A stretch of DNA of 64,000 bases from Sphingopyxis panaciterrae (GCF_011762125.1 NZ_JAASQN010000004.1:62001-126000), one strand, 5' to 3'; shown: positions 1-9,818, counted from the stretch's first letter. Made by a program: numbers and translations. The notes: generated by a model from the sequence alone, not told the origin.

Positions 1-2446
1 CGGCGAGTATTTCGAGCCCACGCGCGTCGCGCGGGCTCGCAAGCCCGCCGCTGGTCGGCCATGCCGTCATCGCCGCCGCCTGCCCCTTCTCGCCGCGATG
101 AAAGGCGACTTCGGGCACGGTCACATGCTTTGCAAAAGCGACATTCTGCCCGCCCGGCGGCGCCAGCGGCGCGCGCGAAGGCAGGGCGCCGAACGTCTCG
201 GCAAGAATCTGGCGATAGTCGATCGATGCCATATCGCCGAATAGCTGGACCTCGATCGGCCCGCTCGCGAGACGCGGTTCCCAGAAGGCCCGGAACGCCG
301 CCGGCGTCAGCGCCTCGATCTCGGCCTTGTCGGGCGCCGACCAGCGCGCGTCATTCCCTGAAAGCCAGCCGCGCAAATTGCGGTCTAGCACCGCATTGGG
401 GGTTGCGTCATTGACATCGTAACCGGTGAGATAACCGATGCGCAGCCGGTCGACGGGTGCGCTATCCCATCGCGGCGTAGCCAGCTTTCCGGCGAGCAGC
501 TTCATCTGATCGGAAAGGTCGGCAGGCTTGCTTTCGGCCGACAATTCGAACGCATCATCGTCGATCGCAAAGCTCATCTGGATCTGCCGGCCATTGGTGA
601 GCTGATCGATCTCGTTTTGGCCCCAAGGGCCGATGCCGCTCGCGATCAGCGCATAGTCGCCGGTCCAGAGCAGATTGGGTGCATCGGCGGCAACGCTGCG
701 GTTCCCGGCGCCAAAGCGGACGTTGACGCGCACCTTGCCGGGTTCGACCTTGTTGTTCGAAACAAGCGCCGTCACGCCGTTGGCGAATTCGATCCGTTCG
801 GCGCGCAGCCCCGGGATCAGGGTCGTCGATGCGATCGTCCCCGGCTTTCCAATCGCGGGAAGCTGGCTGAAATCGGCCTTGATCGCCGTCAGTCGGTCGT
901 CGCGGGCTAGCGCGGGCGCCGCCAATGCGGCAAGCAGCGCGCCGTCACCACCCGCAATCGGGGTCGGTGTCGTCAGGACGACGCGCGTCACCGGCGCGCT
1001 GAAGATTGCGCGGCTGATATCGAGCATCGCCTGCGGCGTCGCCGCCGCGCGGATCGACTTGAACATGTCGACCTGCCCTTGCGGACTGGTCACCGTTTCG
1101 CCGATGTCGACCGCCCGCACCATGTCGTCGGCCAGCCGCGCACCGGGCTCGTTGCGCGCATTTTCAAGTTCCTTGCGCAGGAAGGCTTCGATCTCATTCG
1201 CTTCGCGATCGATATCGGCCTGCGATGGCGGCGTTTTCATCGCGTCGGCGATCACGCCGCGCACGTCGGCGAGCGCGGGCTTCCAGTCGCCGAGCGGGAC
1301 GATCTGCGCCATCGTCACGTCGGCGCTGCGGCTGACATATTCCTGTTCGACCGTCGCGACGAGATAGCTGCCGCCGCTACGCGCGCGGTTTTCGAGGCGC
1401 CGGTTGACCAGCGCCTGCGCGATGAATTCCATATAGAGCCGCCGGGTGTTTTCGACGGTGTCGATGCGCTTTTTCCACGGGCGGACCATCGCGAGCGACA
1501 GTGCAACCGGCTGGTTCGCCTCGACGATCGACCGTGCGACCGAGGCCTTGGGATTGGGCTTGCCGAAATCGGGCTGCGCCGGATTGGGACCTGCGGCACG
1601 CCAGTCGCCATAATATTTTTCGATGAGCCGTGCGAACTCGGCCGGATCGCCGTCGCCGACGATCACGACCACTGCCCGGTCGGGGCGGTACCAGCGATCG
1701 TGGAAAGCCGCCACGGTGGCGGCGCGGGCCGCCCCGAGCGACTCGGTGGTGCCGATCGGCGATCGCTCGCCGAGCAGCTGGCCGGCAAAAAGATGGGCGC
1801 TCGTCGCATCGGATATCCGCTTTTGCGGGCCGTCCGATTCGCGCAGTTCGGACATGACGACACCGCGTTCGGCAGTCACCGCCGCTTCGGAGATACGCGG
1901 TTCGCGCACCATCCCTGCGAGCAGTTTCATGCTCTCGTCGAGATTGGCGGGCGTGACGCTCGGCAAATCGAGTTGGTAGGCGGTCTGGGTCGGTGTCGTC
2001 TGCGCGTTCGAATCGCTGCCGAAGGTGACGCCGAACCGCTGCCATATGCGCTTCGCCTCGCCGTCGGGAATATGTTCCGATCCGCGGAAGGTCAGATGCT
2101 CGAGCAGATGTGCATAGCCGCGCTCTTTTTCAGTTTCGAACATCGACCCGACGTCCATCCGCACGCGGATCGATACCTGTCCGGGGGGGACTCCATTGTT
2201 GCGTACCGCATAGCGAACGCCATTCGGCAGGACGCCGAACTGCCACGCCGTATCCCGCGGAATGTCGCTCCCGACGTAGAGCCAGTCATTGGCGCTCGCC
2301 TTGCTCCCCGCCGTCTTGACGGCGGGTGCAGCAGTTCCGTCTGCCTGCGCCAGCGCGGGCGGCGACAGCAGCAGGGCGGTGGCGGTGCAGGCCGGGAGGA
2401 AGAAGCGGACGAGCGAGAGGGTGGTCGACACAGGAGAATAGAACAT
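1..2446 (-). CDS. M16 family zinc metalloprotease (partial, C-terminus off the left edge)
   Basis: Secreted or periplasmic insulinase/pitrilysin-type peptidase. The ATG at 2446 opens a signal peptide ending near ALAQA (about residue 35). An inverted zinc motif HLLEH follows around residue 100, then the downstream family glutamate in a VMSELRE segment. A second, inactive-type M16 half follows, and the frame stays open to base 1, so the C-terminus is missing here. An in-frame stop lies just upstream of the ATG, which supports this start. M16 enzymes of this two-domain type degrade peptides in the periplasm (family knowledge); the substrate cannot be told. It is divergent from the nitrilase-family gene at 2544. 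Confidence 0.9.
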   Translation of the reverse strand, partial: MFYSPVSTTLSLVRFFLPACTATALLLSPPALAQADGTAAPAVKTAGSKASANDWLYVGSDIPRDTAWQFGVLPNGVRYAVRNNGVPPGQVSIRVRMDVGSMFETEKERGYAHLLEHLTFRGSEHIPDGEAKRIWQRFGVTFGSDSNAQTTPTQTAYQLDLPSVTPANLDESMKLLAGMVREPRISEAAVTAERGVVMSELRESDGPQKRISDATSAHLFAGQLLGERSPIGTTESLGAARAATVAAFHDRWYRPDRAVVVIVGDGDPAEFARLIEKYYGDWRAAGPNPAQPDFGKPNPKASVARSIVEANQPVALSLAMVRPWKKRIDTVENTRRLYMEFIAQALVNRRLENRARSGGSYLVATVEQEYVSRSADVTMAQIVPLGDWKPALADVRGVIADAMKTPPSQADIDREANEIEAFLRKELENARNEPGARLADDMVRAVDIGETVTSPQGQVDMFKSIRAAATPQAMLDISRAIFSAPVTRVVLTTPTPIAGGDGALLAALAAPALARDDRLTAIKADFSQLPAIGKPGTIASTTLIPGLRAERIEFANGVTALVSNNKVEPGKVRVNVRFGAGNRSVAADAPNLLWTGDYALIASGIGPWGQNEIDQLTNGRQIQMSFAIDDDAFELSAESKPADLSDQMKLLAGKLATPRWDSAPVDRLRIGYLTGYDVNDATPNAVLDRNLRGWLSGNDARWSAPDKAEIEALTPAAFRAFWEPRLASGPIEVQLFGDMASIDYRQILAETFGALPSRAPLAPPGGQNVAFAKHVTVPEVAFHRGEKGQAAAMTAWPTSGGLASPRDARGLEILA

Positions 2447-2543
2447 CGGTCCATCTTATCGCGTTCGAAGCTGACTGGCCACTGAACTGTCACGCCCCCG
2501 GTGCTGCGCACTTGTCCTGCCTATGTCATCAGACTAGCAAGAT

Positions 2544-3404
2544 GTGATGGAAACCACCCCTGCCCCGCCCCTCGCCGCACTCGTCCAGATGACCAGCGGC
2601 ATTGATCCCGCCGTCAATTTGAAGACGATCAACCGCGCGATGGCCGAAGCCGCGGCACGCGGCGCCGCGATGGTGTTTCTGCCCGAAATGTCGTTGCTGC
2701 TCGACCGCGACCGCGAAAGGTCGGCGGCTCATATATTGAGCGAGGCGGACAGCCCATGGCCGGCCGCGCTGCGGGATATGGCACGGCGGCATGGGCTTTG
2801 GCTGCATTCGGGATCGATGCCGCTGCTTGCCGACGACGGCGCGCGGCGCGTGAACCGCAGCCATATCATAGCATCCGACGGCAGCATCCGCGCCCGCTAT
2901 GACAAGATTCACATGTTCGACGTCACGCTGCCGTCGGGTGAGAATTGGACCGAATCGGCCGCCTATGCGGGGGGCGACACGCTGGCGGTCGTCGATACGC
3001 CGCTTGGGCGCCTCGGCCTCAGCATCTGCTATGATTTGCGCTTCCCCGAACTCTACCGTGCGCTCGTCGACCGCGGCGTCGACATCATTGCAATACCCGC
3101 CGCCTTCACCGTATCGACCGGCGAAGCGCATTGGCACGTGCTGCTGCGCGCCCGCGCTATCGAATCCGCCTGTCACGTCATCGCGGCAGCGCAGTCGGGA
3201 ATACATGCCGACGGGCGGGCGACCTATGGTCACAGCCTCGCGGTCGATCCATGGGGTAGCATTCTTGCCGATGCGGCCTGCGAAACCAACCGCGATTCGG
3301 CCTATACGCTCATCCTGGCAGCAATCGCGCCCGATGCTGCGGAACATGCCAGGCAGGCAATCCCCCTGACGCGCTCGCGTTCCGTGCGTGCCGTACCTCT
3401 GTAG
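2544..3404 (+). CDS. Carbon-nitrogen hydrolase (nitrilase superfamily, Nit1-like amidase)
   Basis: Cytoplasmic amidohydrolase of about 286 residues, the usual length for the Nit1/deaminated-glutathione-amidase branch. The catalytic triad is visible: Glu in FLPEMS (residue 48), Lys in YDKIHMFDV (121) and Cys in SICYDLRFPELYR (162). The general reaction is hydrolysis of a small amide; repair of deaminated glutathione is the best guess from the YDKIHMFDV and CYDLRFPELYR signatures. The frame opens with GTG at 2544 directly followed by ATG at 2547; the ATG may be the true start. No strong ribosome site is visible. It stands alone, divergent from the M16 protease. Confidence 0.88.
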   Translation: MMETTPAPPLAALVQMTSGIDPAVNLKTINRAMAEAAARGAAMVFLPEMSLLLDRDRERSAAHILSEADSPWPAALRDMARRHGLWLHSGSMPLLADDGARRVNRSHIIASDGSIRARYDKIHMFDVTLPSGENWTESAAYAGGDTLAVVDTPLGRLGLSICYDLRFPELYRALVDRGVDIIAIPAAFTVSTGEAHWHVLLRARAIESACHVIAAAQSGIHADGRATYGHSLAVDPWGSILADAACETNRDSAYTLILAAIAPDAAEHARQAIPLTRSRSVRAVPL

Positions 3405-3519
3405 CGAATACCACCCCTTTCCGCACGGCTAGCCCGGCTTGGCGCAAAGCGACATCTCGCGGAGAATGGAGAATCAGGCCGGCATTGCAAACCGCAAGAT
3501 CGCTTTCGCACAAATACGC

Positions 3520-3549
3520 AAAGGGCCCCGAGTGCACTCGGAGCCCTTT
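3520..3549 (-). terminator. Strong hairpin terminator of the 78-residue protein gene
   Basis: Two 15-base arms directly abut in a near-perfect inverted repeat (AAAGGGC arm, GAGTGCACTC centre). Read on the minus strand the single mismatch becomes a G-U wobble, so the hairpin is best formed in the leftward transcript, about 25 bases after the small gene's stop at 3575. A T-rich run follows on that strand. It may also stop rightward transcripts from the nitrilase gene. Confidence 0.75.
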
Positions 3550-3574
3550 GGTATCTCTTGTCGAGTGGTCGACT

Positions 3575-3811
3575 TTACGGGCTCGTGGGAGCGTCGTCGT
3601 TATTGTCGGCCAAAAGGAAGATGCCGCCAATGATTGCGGCCAACGCCAGCAGGCCCAGAAGCCAGCCCGACGATCCGTCCAGCTCGCTCTCACCAGCAAC
3701 AGTCGAAGTCGCACGCGCGCCGTCAACCGACGGAGCAGCCGAGGCCGCAACCGGCGCGAGGATCATCGATGTCGCCGCGAGGGAGATCGCAGCTTTCTTC
3801 ATCAGGTTCAT
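3575..3811 (-). CDS. Small exported single-span membrane protein, function unknown
   Basis: Protein of 78 residues. The N-terminus is a typical signal peptide (MNLMKKAAISLAATSM, cleavage near ASA). A short Ser/Asp-rich linker is followed by one transmembrane segment (about residues 49-68, LLGLLALAAIIGGIFLLAD) and an acidic tail NNDDAPTSP. The pattern 'signal peptide, short linker, GGIFLL helix, DNNDDAPTSP' resembles small uncharacterised proteins common in sphingomonads (recollection, not checked). The strong hairpin behind it and its lone position suggest a monocistronic, well-expressed transcript. No function can be assigned. Confidence 0.72.
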   Translation of the reverse strand: MNLMKKAAISLAATSMILAPVAASAAPSVDGARATSTVAGESELDGSSGWLLGLLALAAIIGGIFLLADNNDDAPTSP

Positions 3812-3988
3812 CTTATTCTCCGTCCACTGGAAATTTGTCTTCTCGAATCACATCAAGGAGAATCGCTCCCCGATCTGCTTCTGCGTTGCTGTCTTAGGGT
3901 TTGACGTTCGCAATTGCAACATGTTTTGCTCGCCCCCGCAACGGCCGGAAAATTGAAAAATCGCCGAAAAAGCGCACCCCAATAAATT

Positions 3989-4786
3989 TCATCCGCGCCG
4001 GACGCGCTCGAAACGCTCACTCGTTACCGGATAGCCTAAATGGCTTGGTATACATAGATGGGTTTCGCCTTCACGCTCTTCGATCCATGGCGTGACAAGG
4101 TCGACCGGAAAGCGCCCGGCATGCTCGGAAAACCCGGCGAAATCTTTTGCTTGGGCTAATTTTTCCAAGTTACGCCGGGTCGGGAATATCACCGACACCT
4201 CACCACTATCCGCCATCGCCAGCGTAGCCTGCGCGCTCGCCCAGAAGATGTGACTATGCTCGGCTTCCTCGACCGTAAGCTCATGGCTGTGCGACGGCGC
4301 CTCTATGGCATAGAAACGCGTGTCGAAGGTACGGGCCTCCTTGAAGTTCGGGCACCAGCGCGCAAAGGGCACCAGTGACTCGATCACGAGTCGTTCGCCG
4401 CGCGCCGCCAATATGTCGGAAAGCAGCGTTTCGTTCAGAAGCGCCTGCCGCACCTCTGCTGCATCGGCTTCCGTAAGCTCCGGCCACCCGACCGCAAGCC
4501 CGGTTTCTTCCAGCGTCTCGCGCAGCGCCGCTACCCGCGCAGCGCCATCGATCTCGTCACCCGCAAAGCCGTGCTGGCGCGCGACGAGATAATCGTCGGG
4601 GTCGATCCGCCCGCCAGGAAACACGACGGCTCCCGCCGCAAACGCCATGTTGCTCGCTCGCTTGACCATCAGGATTTCGTCGGGGCCACCGTCGCCGGAT
4701 GGTCGCATGATAACGAGCGTGGCCGCGGGAATTGCGCCTTCGGGCAGTTTCAAAGAACTCGCCGGTGATGAAGATTTATCGGTCAT
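3989..4786 (-). CDS. NUDIX hydrolase
   Basis: Enzyme of about 265 residues that cleaves nucleoside-diphosphate-linked compounds. The Nudix box is recognisable as GG(R)...RETLEETGLAV with an insertion (IDPDDY...DEIDGAARVAA) between the glycines and the REXXEE helix, as in the larger NUDT7/NUDT19-type members that act on CoA or nucleotide sugars (family knowledge). The frame is open upstream to 5164, but the ATG at 4786 has an AAGG five bases upstream and starts the conserved part, so I use it. It is divergent from the DUF4126 gene. Confidence 0.85.
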   Translation of the reverse strand: MTDKSSSPASSLKLPEGAIPAATLVIMRPSGDGGPDEILMVKRASNMAFAAGAVVFPGGRIDPDDYLVARQHGFAGDEIDGAARVAALRETLEETGLAVGWPELTEADAAEVRQALLNETLLSDILAARGERLVIESLVPFARWCPNFKEARTFDTRFYAIEAPSHSHELTVEEAEHSHIFWASAQATLAMADSGEVSVIFPTRRNLEKLAQAKDFAGFSEHAGRFPVDLVTPWIEEREGETHLCIPSHLGYPVTSERFERVRRG

Positions 4787-4825
4787 GACCTTGGCGATAA
4801 CTGCCCCGCGGCGGCTTGTCATCTC

Positions 4826-4875
4826 GCCATTGCGGGCGGACGCCCGCGGGTTGGCCATTGCGGGCGGACGTCCGC
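4826..4875. repeat. Two direct copies of a 22-bp GC-rich palindromic unit
   Basis: Copies at 4826-4847 and 4854-4875 match at 21 of 22 positions and are 28 bp apart. Each contains the inverted repeat GCGGGCG-GA-CG(C/T)CCGC. They lie in the 132-bp gap between the divergent NUDIX and DUF4126 genes, so they could be tandem operator sites or a short repeat; nothing distinguishes the two. Confidence 0.6.
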
Positions 4876-4918
4876 AGGTGCAAGATGCCGTACAGCTGCA
4901 AGGGCCGGGAGCAGGACG

Positions 4919-5560
4919 ATGGGAATTGTCGAGATTTTGGGGGTCGCCGGCAGCCTCAGCCTCTTGGCGGGCTGGCGCCTTTATCTCACCATATTGGCGA
5001 CGGGGATCGCGATGCATTTCGGGTGGCTGCCGCTTCCCGAACACCTCGCTGCGCTGCAGGTGCTCGCCAATCCGTGGGTGCTCGGCGTCGCCCTGATCGG
5101 GACGATCGCCGAGTTTCTCGCCGACAAGATCGCTTGGGTCGATTCCATATGGGACACGATCCACAGCATCATCCGTCCGCTTGGTGGCGCGCTCCTCGCG
5201 CTCGCGCTCGTCGATTCATCCGATCCCGCTTGGCAGGTGATCGCTTTTCTGCTCGGCGGCGGCGGCGCATTGCTCAGCCATGGCGCGAAAGCGACGACGC
5301 GCGCGGTCGTCAATGTCAGTCCCGAACCCTATAGCAATGCCGTCGTCTCGACCGGCGAAGACGTCGCCACCGGTGGTCTCCTCGCGCTCGCCATCGCCTT
5401 TCCGCCGTTGGCCATCGCAATCGCAATCCTGATGGCGATCGCCGCCGTCGTCGTGATCATCGCGCTCCGCCGCCTGCTTCGCAATATCAAGGCAACGCTG
5501 AAAATGGCGTTGGGCGATGGCCCGCACCCCCCCGTGCCCGTTGAACGTCCTCCCGCCTAG
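4919..5560 (+). CDS. DUF4126 domain membrane protein
   Basis: Integral membrane protein of 213 residues with about five hydrophobic segments. Family features are the N-terminal SLLAGWRLYLTI segment, the ADKIAWVDSIWDTIHSIIRPLGGALLA stretch split between helices (key residues D, W, D, H, R, P) and SHGAKATTRAVVNVSPEP. DUF4126 proteins are widespread and uncharacterised, so only membrane location can be stated. Start ATG at 4919 follows GGAGCAGGACG. Confidence 0.85.
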   Translation: MGIVEILGVAGSLSLLAGWRLYLTILATGIAMHFGWLPLPEHLAALQVLANPWVLGVALIGTIAEFLADKIAWVDSIWDTIHSIIRPLGGALLALALVDSSDPAWQVIAFLLGGGGALLSHGAKATTRAVVNVSPEPYSNAVVSTGEDVATGGLLALAIAFPPLAIAIAILMAIAAVVVIIALRRLLRNIKATLKMALGDGPHPPVPVERPPA

Positions 5561-5673
5561 GTTAGGGATTTGGCAAGAGTTGCCTGCTTAGGCTGGAATA
5601 TGAAAACCGCGCGTTTTTCCGTTAGAGGATGGCGGAAACAGGACCAGACAGCGCTCCACACGGAGGGAAGTCT

Positions 5674-8499
5674 ATGCCTGAGAGGTCCAAAACCGTCATT
5701 TCTTGCATCGTTTTCGGCCTGTTCGTTCCGGCACGGACGCGCCGGCGACTGCTCGTTTCGACGGCGATCACCTTCGCGCTTGGCCACGCGGCGCCGGCAT
5801 TCGCCGAATGCAATCCCGTCCCGACCCCCGGCGACGACAATCATCTTTGCGACAGCGGCACCTCGCCCGGCGCTCTCGACGATCCCGGCGGGAACAACCG
5901 GCTCGACCTCCCCACCGGCGGCACCGGCATCATCAACGGCAATGTGATATTCGGCGCGGGGACCGACATCATTGTTATCGGTGCGGGCGAAATTCGTGGA
6001 ACGATCGACCAAGGAAATGGCAACGATCGTTTTGAAATCAGCGCTGGCACCGTCACTGGCAATGTCCAGCAAGGCGAAGGCGTCGATGACTTCCGGATGA
6101 CGGGCGGCGCCATCGGGTCACTAAACCAGGGCGGCTCGCTCGACACCTTCTTCATGTCGGGCGGCCGGATCGTCGACGCCTTCGATGATGGCGACATCGC
6201 GACGATGACCGGCGGACGCATCGGCCGCGTGAACATGAAACTCGCCGACAATCTGTTCGACATGTCGGGCGGCACGATCGATCGCAACCTCGTCACCGGT
6301 TTCGGCAACGACACGATCATCCTGTCGGGCGGAACGGTCGGCGGCAACATCAGCGTGTCGGGCGGCACCGACAGCGTCACCGTCACCGGCGGTTCGGTCG
6401 GCGGAGAGATCCGTATGAGCAGCGGCACCGACAGCCTCGTCTGGGACGGCGGCGGCGTGATCCACGGCGCGATCGACCTTGGCGACGACGACGACACCGC
6501 GCGGCTGGCGAACCTTACCGACGCGAACATCGGCGCGACGCCCATTGTGGGCGGCGGCGAAGGGAGCGACGCGCTGACGTTCCACAATGTCTCAACGGGA
6601 AATGTCACGCGCTTCACGGGGTGGGAGACGGTTGACCTCACGAATGATACCGAGTTGATGTTCGACGATTTCCTGACGCTGGGCGATGCGGGTACTCGCA
6701 CAGGGACATTTCGTATCGACGCGTCGAGCACGATCTTCGGCGGCGGCGCGCAAAGCGGCGTCATGGCGTTCACCGCCGGCCAGCGCGTGACGGTAATCAA
6801 CGCCGGACGCATCGACCTGACCAACGGCGGCAATCTGCCCGGCGACAGCTTCACGATCGCGGGCAATTATGTCGGCAACGGCGGCCTGCTGCTCATCGAT
6901 ACCGTGCTCGGCGACGATGCATCGGCTTCTGACAAGCTTGTCATCGACGGCGGCACCGCGTCGGGAACGACGGGGGTCAACGTGTTGAATGCCGGCGGCA
7001 CCGGCGCGGCTACGATGAGGGACGGGATATTGGTGGTCGAGGCGCTGAACGGCGCGACGACCGCACGCGGTGCCTTTGCGCTCAACCATCGCGTGGCGGT
7101 GGGGGCGTTCGAATATTACCTGTTCCGCGGCGGGGTTTCGGCAGGCACGGCAGAAAGCTGGTACTTGCGTTCGACGCTGGTCACCCCGCCTGCCGGCACC
7201 CCGCCGCCGCAGCCCGCACCGGCGCCGCCCCCGCTCGAACCGGCGCCGCCACCGCCGCCACCGGTAGCGCCCGAACCGCCGGCACCGCCACCACCGCCCG
7301 CACCGCCTCCTCCCCCGCTACCGCCCGAACCAACACCAGCCAACCCCGATCCGGTCGATCCGGCCCCGCCGGTAGTGATCGACGATCCGGCGCCGCCTGC
7401 AGAGCCCGCGCCGCCGCCCGCGCCCGCGGCCGAACCACCGGCGCCGCCGCCCGCGCCGCCCGCCGAGCCGGCGCCGGTTCCGGTGCCCGATACGCCGACG
7501 CCGCCGCCGACCCCCGGCGCGACGCCGGTGATCGCCGAGGTGGTTCCACTTTATCGCCCCGAAGTGCCCGCCTTTACCGTGGCAATTCCCGTCGCGCATT
7601 ATCTGGCGACGGCGGCGCTCGGCACCTTTCACGCGCGGCGCGGCGAGCAGGCGCTGCTGCGCGACGGCGGCGTGCTGCCCGCGACATGGGGCCGCATCCT
7701 CGGTGAGGACAGCAAGCTCAAATGGAAAGGCGACGTCGCCCCGTCCTTTGACGGCGACCTCAAGGGTTTCCAGATCGGGCAGGACCTGTTCGGCCAGGGT
7801 GACCCCGAAAGCACCAACATCCGCGCCGGCATCTTCATCGGCCGCGCCGAAATGGACGGCACCACGCGCGGGCAATCGCTCGGCTGGAACGATCTGACGG
7901 TCGGCCGGATCGATACCAGAAGCACCAGTCTTGGCGGCTATGCGACGCTGGTCGGTGCCGACAGCTGGTATGTCGATGCGGTGGTCATGCATAGCTGGTT
8001 CGACGGCAAGGCGGCTGCCGACAGCGGGCTGGCGATCGACATCGACGGCACCGGCTGGGCGGCGTCGCTGGAGGCGGGTTATCCGCTCGTCCTATCGGGA
8101 CGCTGGACGCTCGAACCGCAGGCGCAAATCATCTGGCAAAACGTGTCGCTCGACGATCGCGCCGATATCTTCTCGACCATCGATTTCGCATCGGACGACG
8201 CACTGACCGGGCGCCTCGGATTGCGCCTGCATGGCGATTACGGAAGAGACAGCAGCCGCTTCCAGCCCTATGTTCATGCGAGTTTGCGCCACGGCCTGAC
8301 GGGACGGCAAACGACCTACTTCGGCGCCGACCCGATCCGCACCGACTTGGGGCGTACCGAGTTCGAGGCGGGAGCAGGGCTCGTCGCCCGGCTCGGCAAG
8401 AATGTCGGCGTGCACCTGAAGGGCGATTATGCGATCAACGCCGGCGGTCCGCACAGCCGGCGGCTCGGTGGCACGGTCGGTCTGACGATCAGCTGGTAG
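5674..8499 (+). CDS. Autotransporter outer-membrane protein with Pro-rich linker
   Basis: Type V secreted protein of about 941 residues. ATG 5674 is preferred over an upstream in-frame ATG (5629) because GGAGGGAAG sits a few bases before it. An extended signal peptide of about 44 residues ends at PAFA. The passenger (about 45-510) is built from imperfect repeats of the form MSGG-T/R-I and IIL(S)GGTVGGN, typical of a beta-helix. A run of about 120 residues composed almost wholly of Pro, Ala and Glu follows (nt about 7187-7530). The last about 280 residues form the beta-barrel, ending in SW, an aromatic C-terminus expected for barrel insertion. Role of the passenger unknown (adhesion or surface enzyme). 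Confidence 0.88.
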   Translation: MPERSKTVISCIVFGLFVPARTRRRLLVSTAITFALGHAAPAFAECNPVPTPGDDNHLCDSGTSPGALDDPGGNNRLDLPTGGTGIINGNVIFGAGTDIIVIGAGEIRGTIDQGNGNDRFEISAGTVTGNVQQGEGVDDFRMTGGAIGSLNQGGSLDTFFMSGGRIVDAFDDGDIATMTGGRIGRVNMKLADNLFDMSGGTIDRNLVTGFGNDTIILSGGTVGGNISVSGGTDSVTVTGGSVGGEIRMSSGTDSLVWDGGGVIHGAIDLGDDDDTARLANLTDANIGATPIVGGGEGSDALTFHNVSTGNVTRFTGWETVDLTNDTELMFDDFLTLGDAGTRTGTFRIDASSTIFGGGAQSGVMAFTAGQRVTVINAGRIDLTNGGNLPGDSFTIAGNYVGNGGLLLIDTVLGDDASASDKLVIDGGTASGTTGVNVLNAGGTGAATMRDGILVVEALNGATTARGAFALNHRVAVGAFEYYLFRGGVSAGTAESWYLRSTLVTPPAGTPPPQPAPAPPPLEPAPPPPPPVAPEPPAPPPPPAPPPPPLPPEPTPANPDPVDPAPPVVIDDPAPPAEPAPPPAPAAEPPAPPPAPPAEPAPVPVPDTPTPPPTPGATPVIAEVVPLYRPEVPAFTVAIPVAHYLATAALGTFHARRGEQALLRDGGVLPATWGRILGEDSKLKWKGDVAPSFDGDLKGFQIGQDLFGQGDPESTNIRAGIFIGRAEMDGTTRGQSLGWNDLTVGRIDTRSTSLGGYATLVGADSWYVDAVVMHSWFDGKAAADSGLAIDIDGTGWAASLEAGYPLVLSGRWTLEPQAQIIWQNVSLDDRADIFSTIDFASDDALTGRLGLRLHGDYGRDSSRFQPYVHASLRHGLTGRQTTYFGADPIRTDLGRTEFEAGAGLVARLGKNVGVHLKGDYAINAGGPHSRRLGGTVGLTISW

Positions 8500-8502
8500 C
8501 GG

Positions 8503-9726
8503 TCAGGCGGGCAGCAGCGTCTTCAGCGGCGTTTCGGCGTCGGCAAGTTGGGCGGGGGTCGCCTGCAGGCCCGCGGTGACGATCATGCGGCCCTGGACAT
8601 AATCCTTGGTCGCGTTGACGCAGTCGATCGCGATGACCTTGCCCGCTTTCAAATAAACGACCGAAAAGCTGCGCGTCGCGGGGTCGCCGCGCAATATGGC
8701 CTGGTCGTGCCCGGTCGACAGGCCCGCGGTCTGGAGCTTCAGGTCATATTGGTTCGACCAGAACCAGGGAATGGCATGATAGGGCGCCTCGTCGCCGACG
8801 ATGCCCTTGGCGACGACATTGGCCTGATCATTCGCATTCTGCACCGATTCCAGCCGGATGACGACGCCTTCGGCAAAATGATTCTCATGCGCGGCGCAGT
8901 CGCCGATCGCATAGATATCGGGCAGGCTGGTCTTGCACAGTCCATCGACGAGCACGCCGTTGCCACCCTCGGCACCCGCCGCGACCAAAGGTTCCACCGC
9001 GGGCACGATACCGATGCCGACAATGACGAGGTCGGCGGGGATCACTTCGCCGTCCGCCAGGCGCACGCCGGTGACGCGGGTCTCGCCTTCGATCGCCTCG
9101 ACCGACACGCCAAGGCGCAGGTCGACGCCATGACCCCGATGTTCCTTTTCGTAGAATCGCGACAGCTCTTCGCCCGCGACGCGCGCAAGCACGCGATCGA
9201 GCGCTTCGAGCAGCACCACCTTCTTGCCCGCCTTGCGCAGCACCGCCGCGGCTTCGAGCCCGATATAGCCGCCGCCGATCACGACGATCTGGCCCGCGGT
9301 TTCGGACGCCGCCTTCATCGTATCGGCGTCGGCGCGGGTGCGCACGCCCTGCACGCCGGGCAGGTCGCCGCCCGGGATCGGCAGCATGCGCGGCGATCCG
9401 CCGGTCGCCCAGACGAGCTTGCCATAGCCGATCGTCTCGCCCCCGTCGGTGGTGACATTGTGACCGACGGGATCGACCGAGACAACGCGCTTGCCGAGCA
9501 GCATCGTCACCTCGCGCTCGTCCCAATATTTCGCGGGGCGCAGCTGGATGCGTTCGAATTCCTTCTCGCCCGCGAAATATTCTTTCGACAGCGGTGGACG
9601 CTCATAGGGCAGTTCGGGTTCGTCGCCGATGATCGCAATGCTGCCGGCAAATTTCTGCGTCCGCAGCATCACCGCCACCTGCGCGCCGCCATGCCCAGCC
9701 CCCACGATCACCACATCGAATCGCAT
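8503..9726 (-). CDS. NAD(P)/FAD-dependent ferredoxin-type reductase
   Basis: Flavoprotein of about 407 residues in the putidaredoxin/rubredoxin reductase family, which passes electrons from NAD(P)H to a small iron-sulfur protein. Visible: FAD-binding [13 protein letters not shown] at the N-terminus, [11 protein letters not shown], the second dinucleotide site [13 protein letters not shown], and the FAD motif DIYAIGDCA. The C-terminus carries the family's [14 protein letters not shown] 9726 is preferred over an in-frame ATG at 9744 because AGAGGGCGAG lies between them. No ferredoxin gene is adjacent; a P450 at 58728 is a possible distant client (speculative). Its stop is only 3 bp from the convergent autotransporter stop. 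Confidence 0.88.
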   Translation of the reverse strand: MRFDVVIVGAGHGGAQVAVMLRTQKFAGSIAIIGDEPELPYERPPLSKEYFAGEKEFERIQLRPAKYWDEREVTMLLGKRVVSVDPVGHNVTTDGGETIGYGKLVWATGGSPRMLPIPGGDLPGVQGVRTRADADTMKAASETAGQIVVIGGGYIGLEAAAVLRKAGKKVVLLEALDRVLARVAGEELSRFYEKEHRGHGVDLRLGVSVEAIEGETRVTGVRLADGEVIPADLVIVGIGIVPAVEPLVAAGAEGGNGVLVDGLCKTSLPDIYAIGDCAAHENHFAEGVVIRLESVQNANDQANVVAKGIVGDEAPYHAIPWFWSNQYDLKLQTAGLSTGHDQAILRGDPATRSFSVVYLKAGKVIAIDCVNATKDYVQGRMIVTAGLQATPAQLADAETPLKTLLPA

Positions 9727-9818
9727 TTTCTCGCCCTCTCGCATGCCTCACCGATTTGCGAGCGCGTCCCTCGCACGCAGAGGCCGGCAAATGCAAGTGA
9801 TGAAGCCCCCCCGGATTT

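Noticed and set aside
1079..2485. Long plus-strand open frame (468 codons) across the M16 gene
   Set aside because: It is antisense to a clear zinc protease, has His/Arg-rich composition typical of GC-rich shadow frames, and shows no family features.
8503..9726. Nitrite reductase or apoptosis-inducing-factor assignment for the flavoprotein
   Set aside because: No iron-sulfur or heme domain follows, and length and motifs fit a stand-alone ferredoxin-type reductase.
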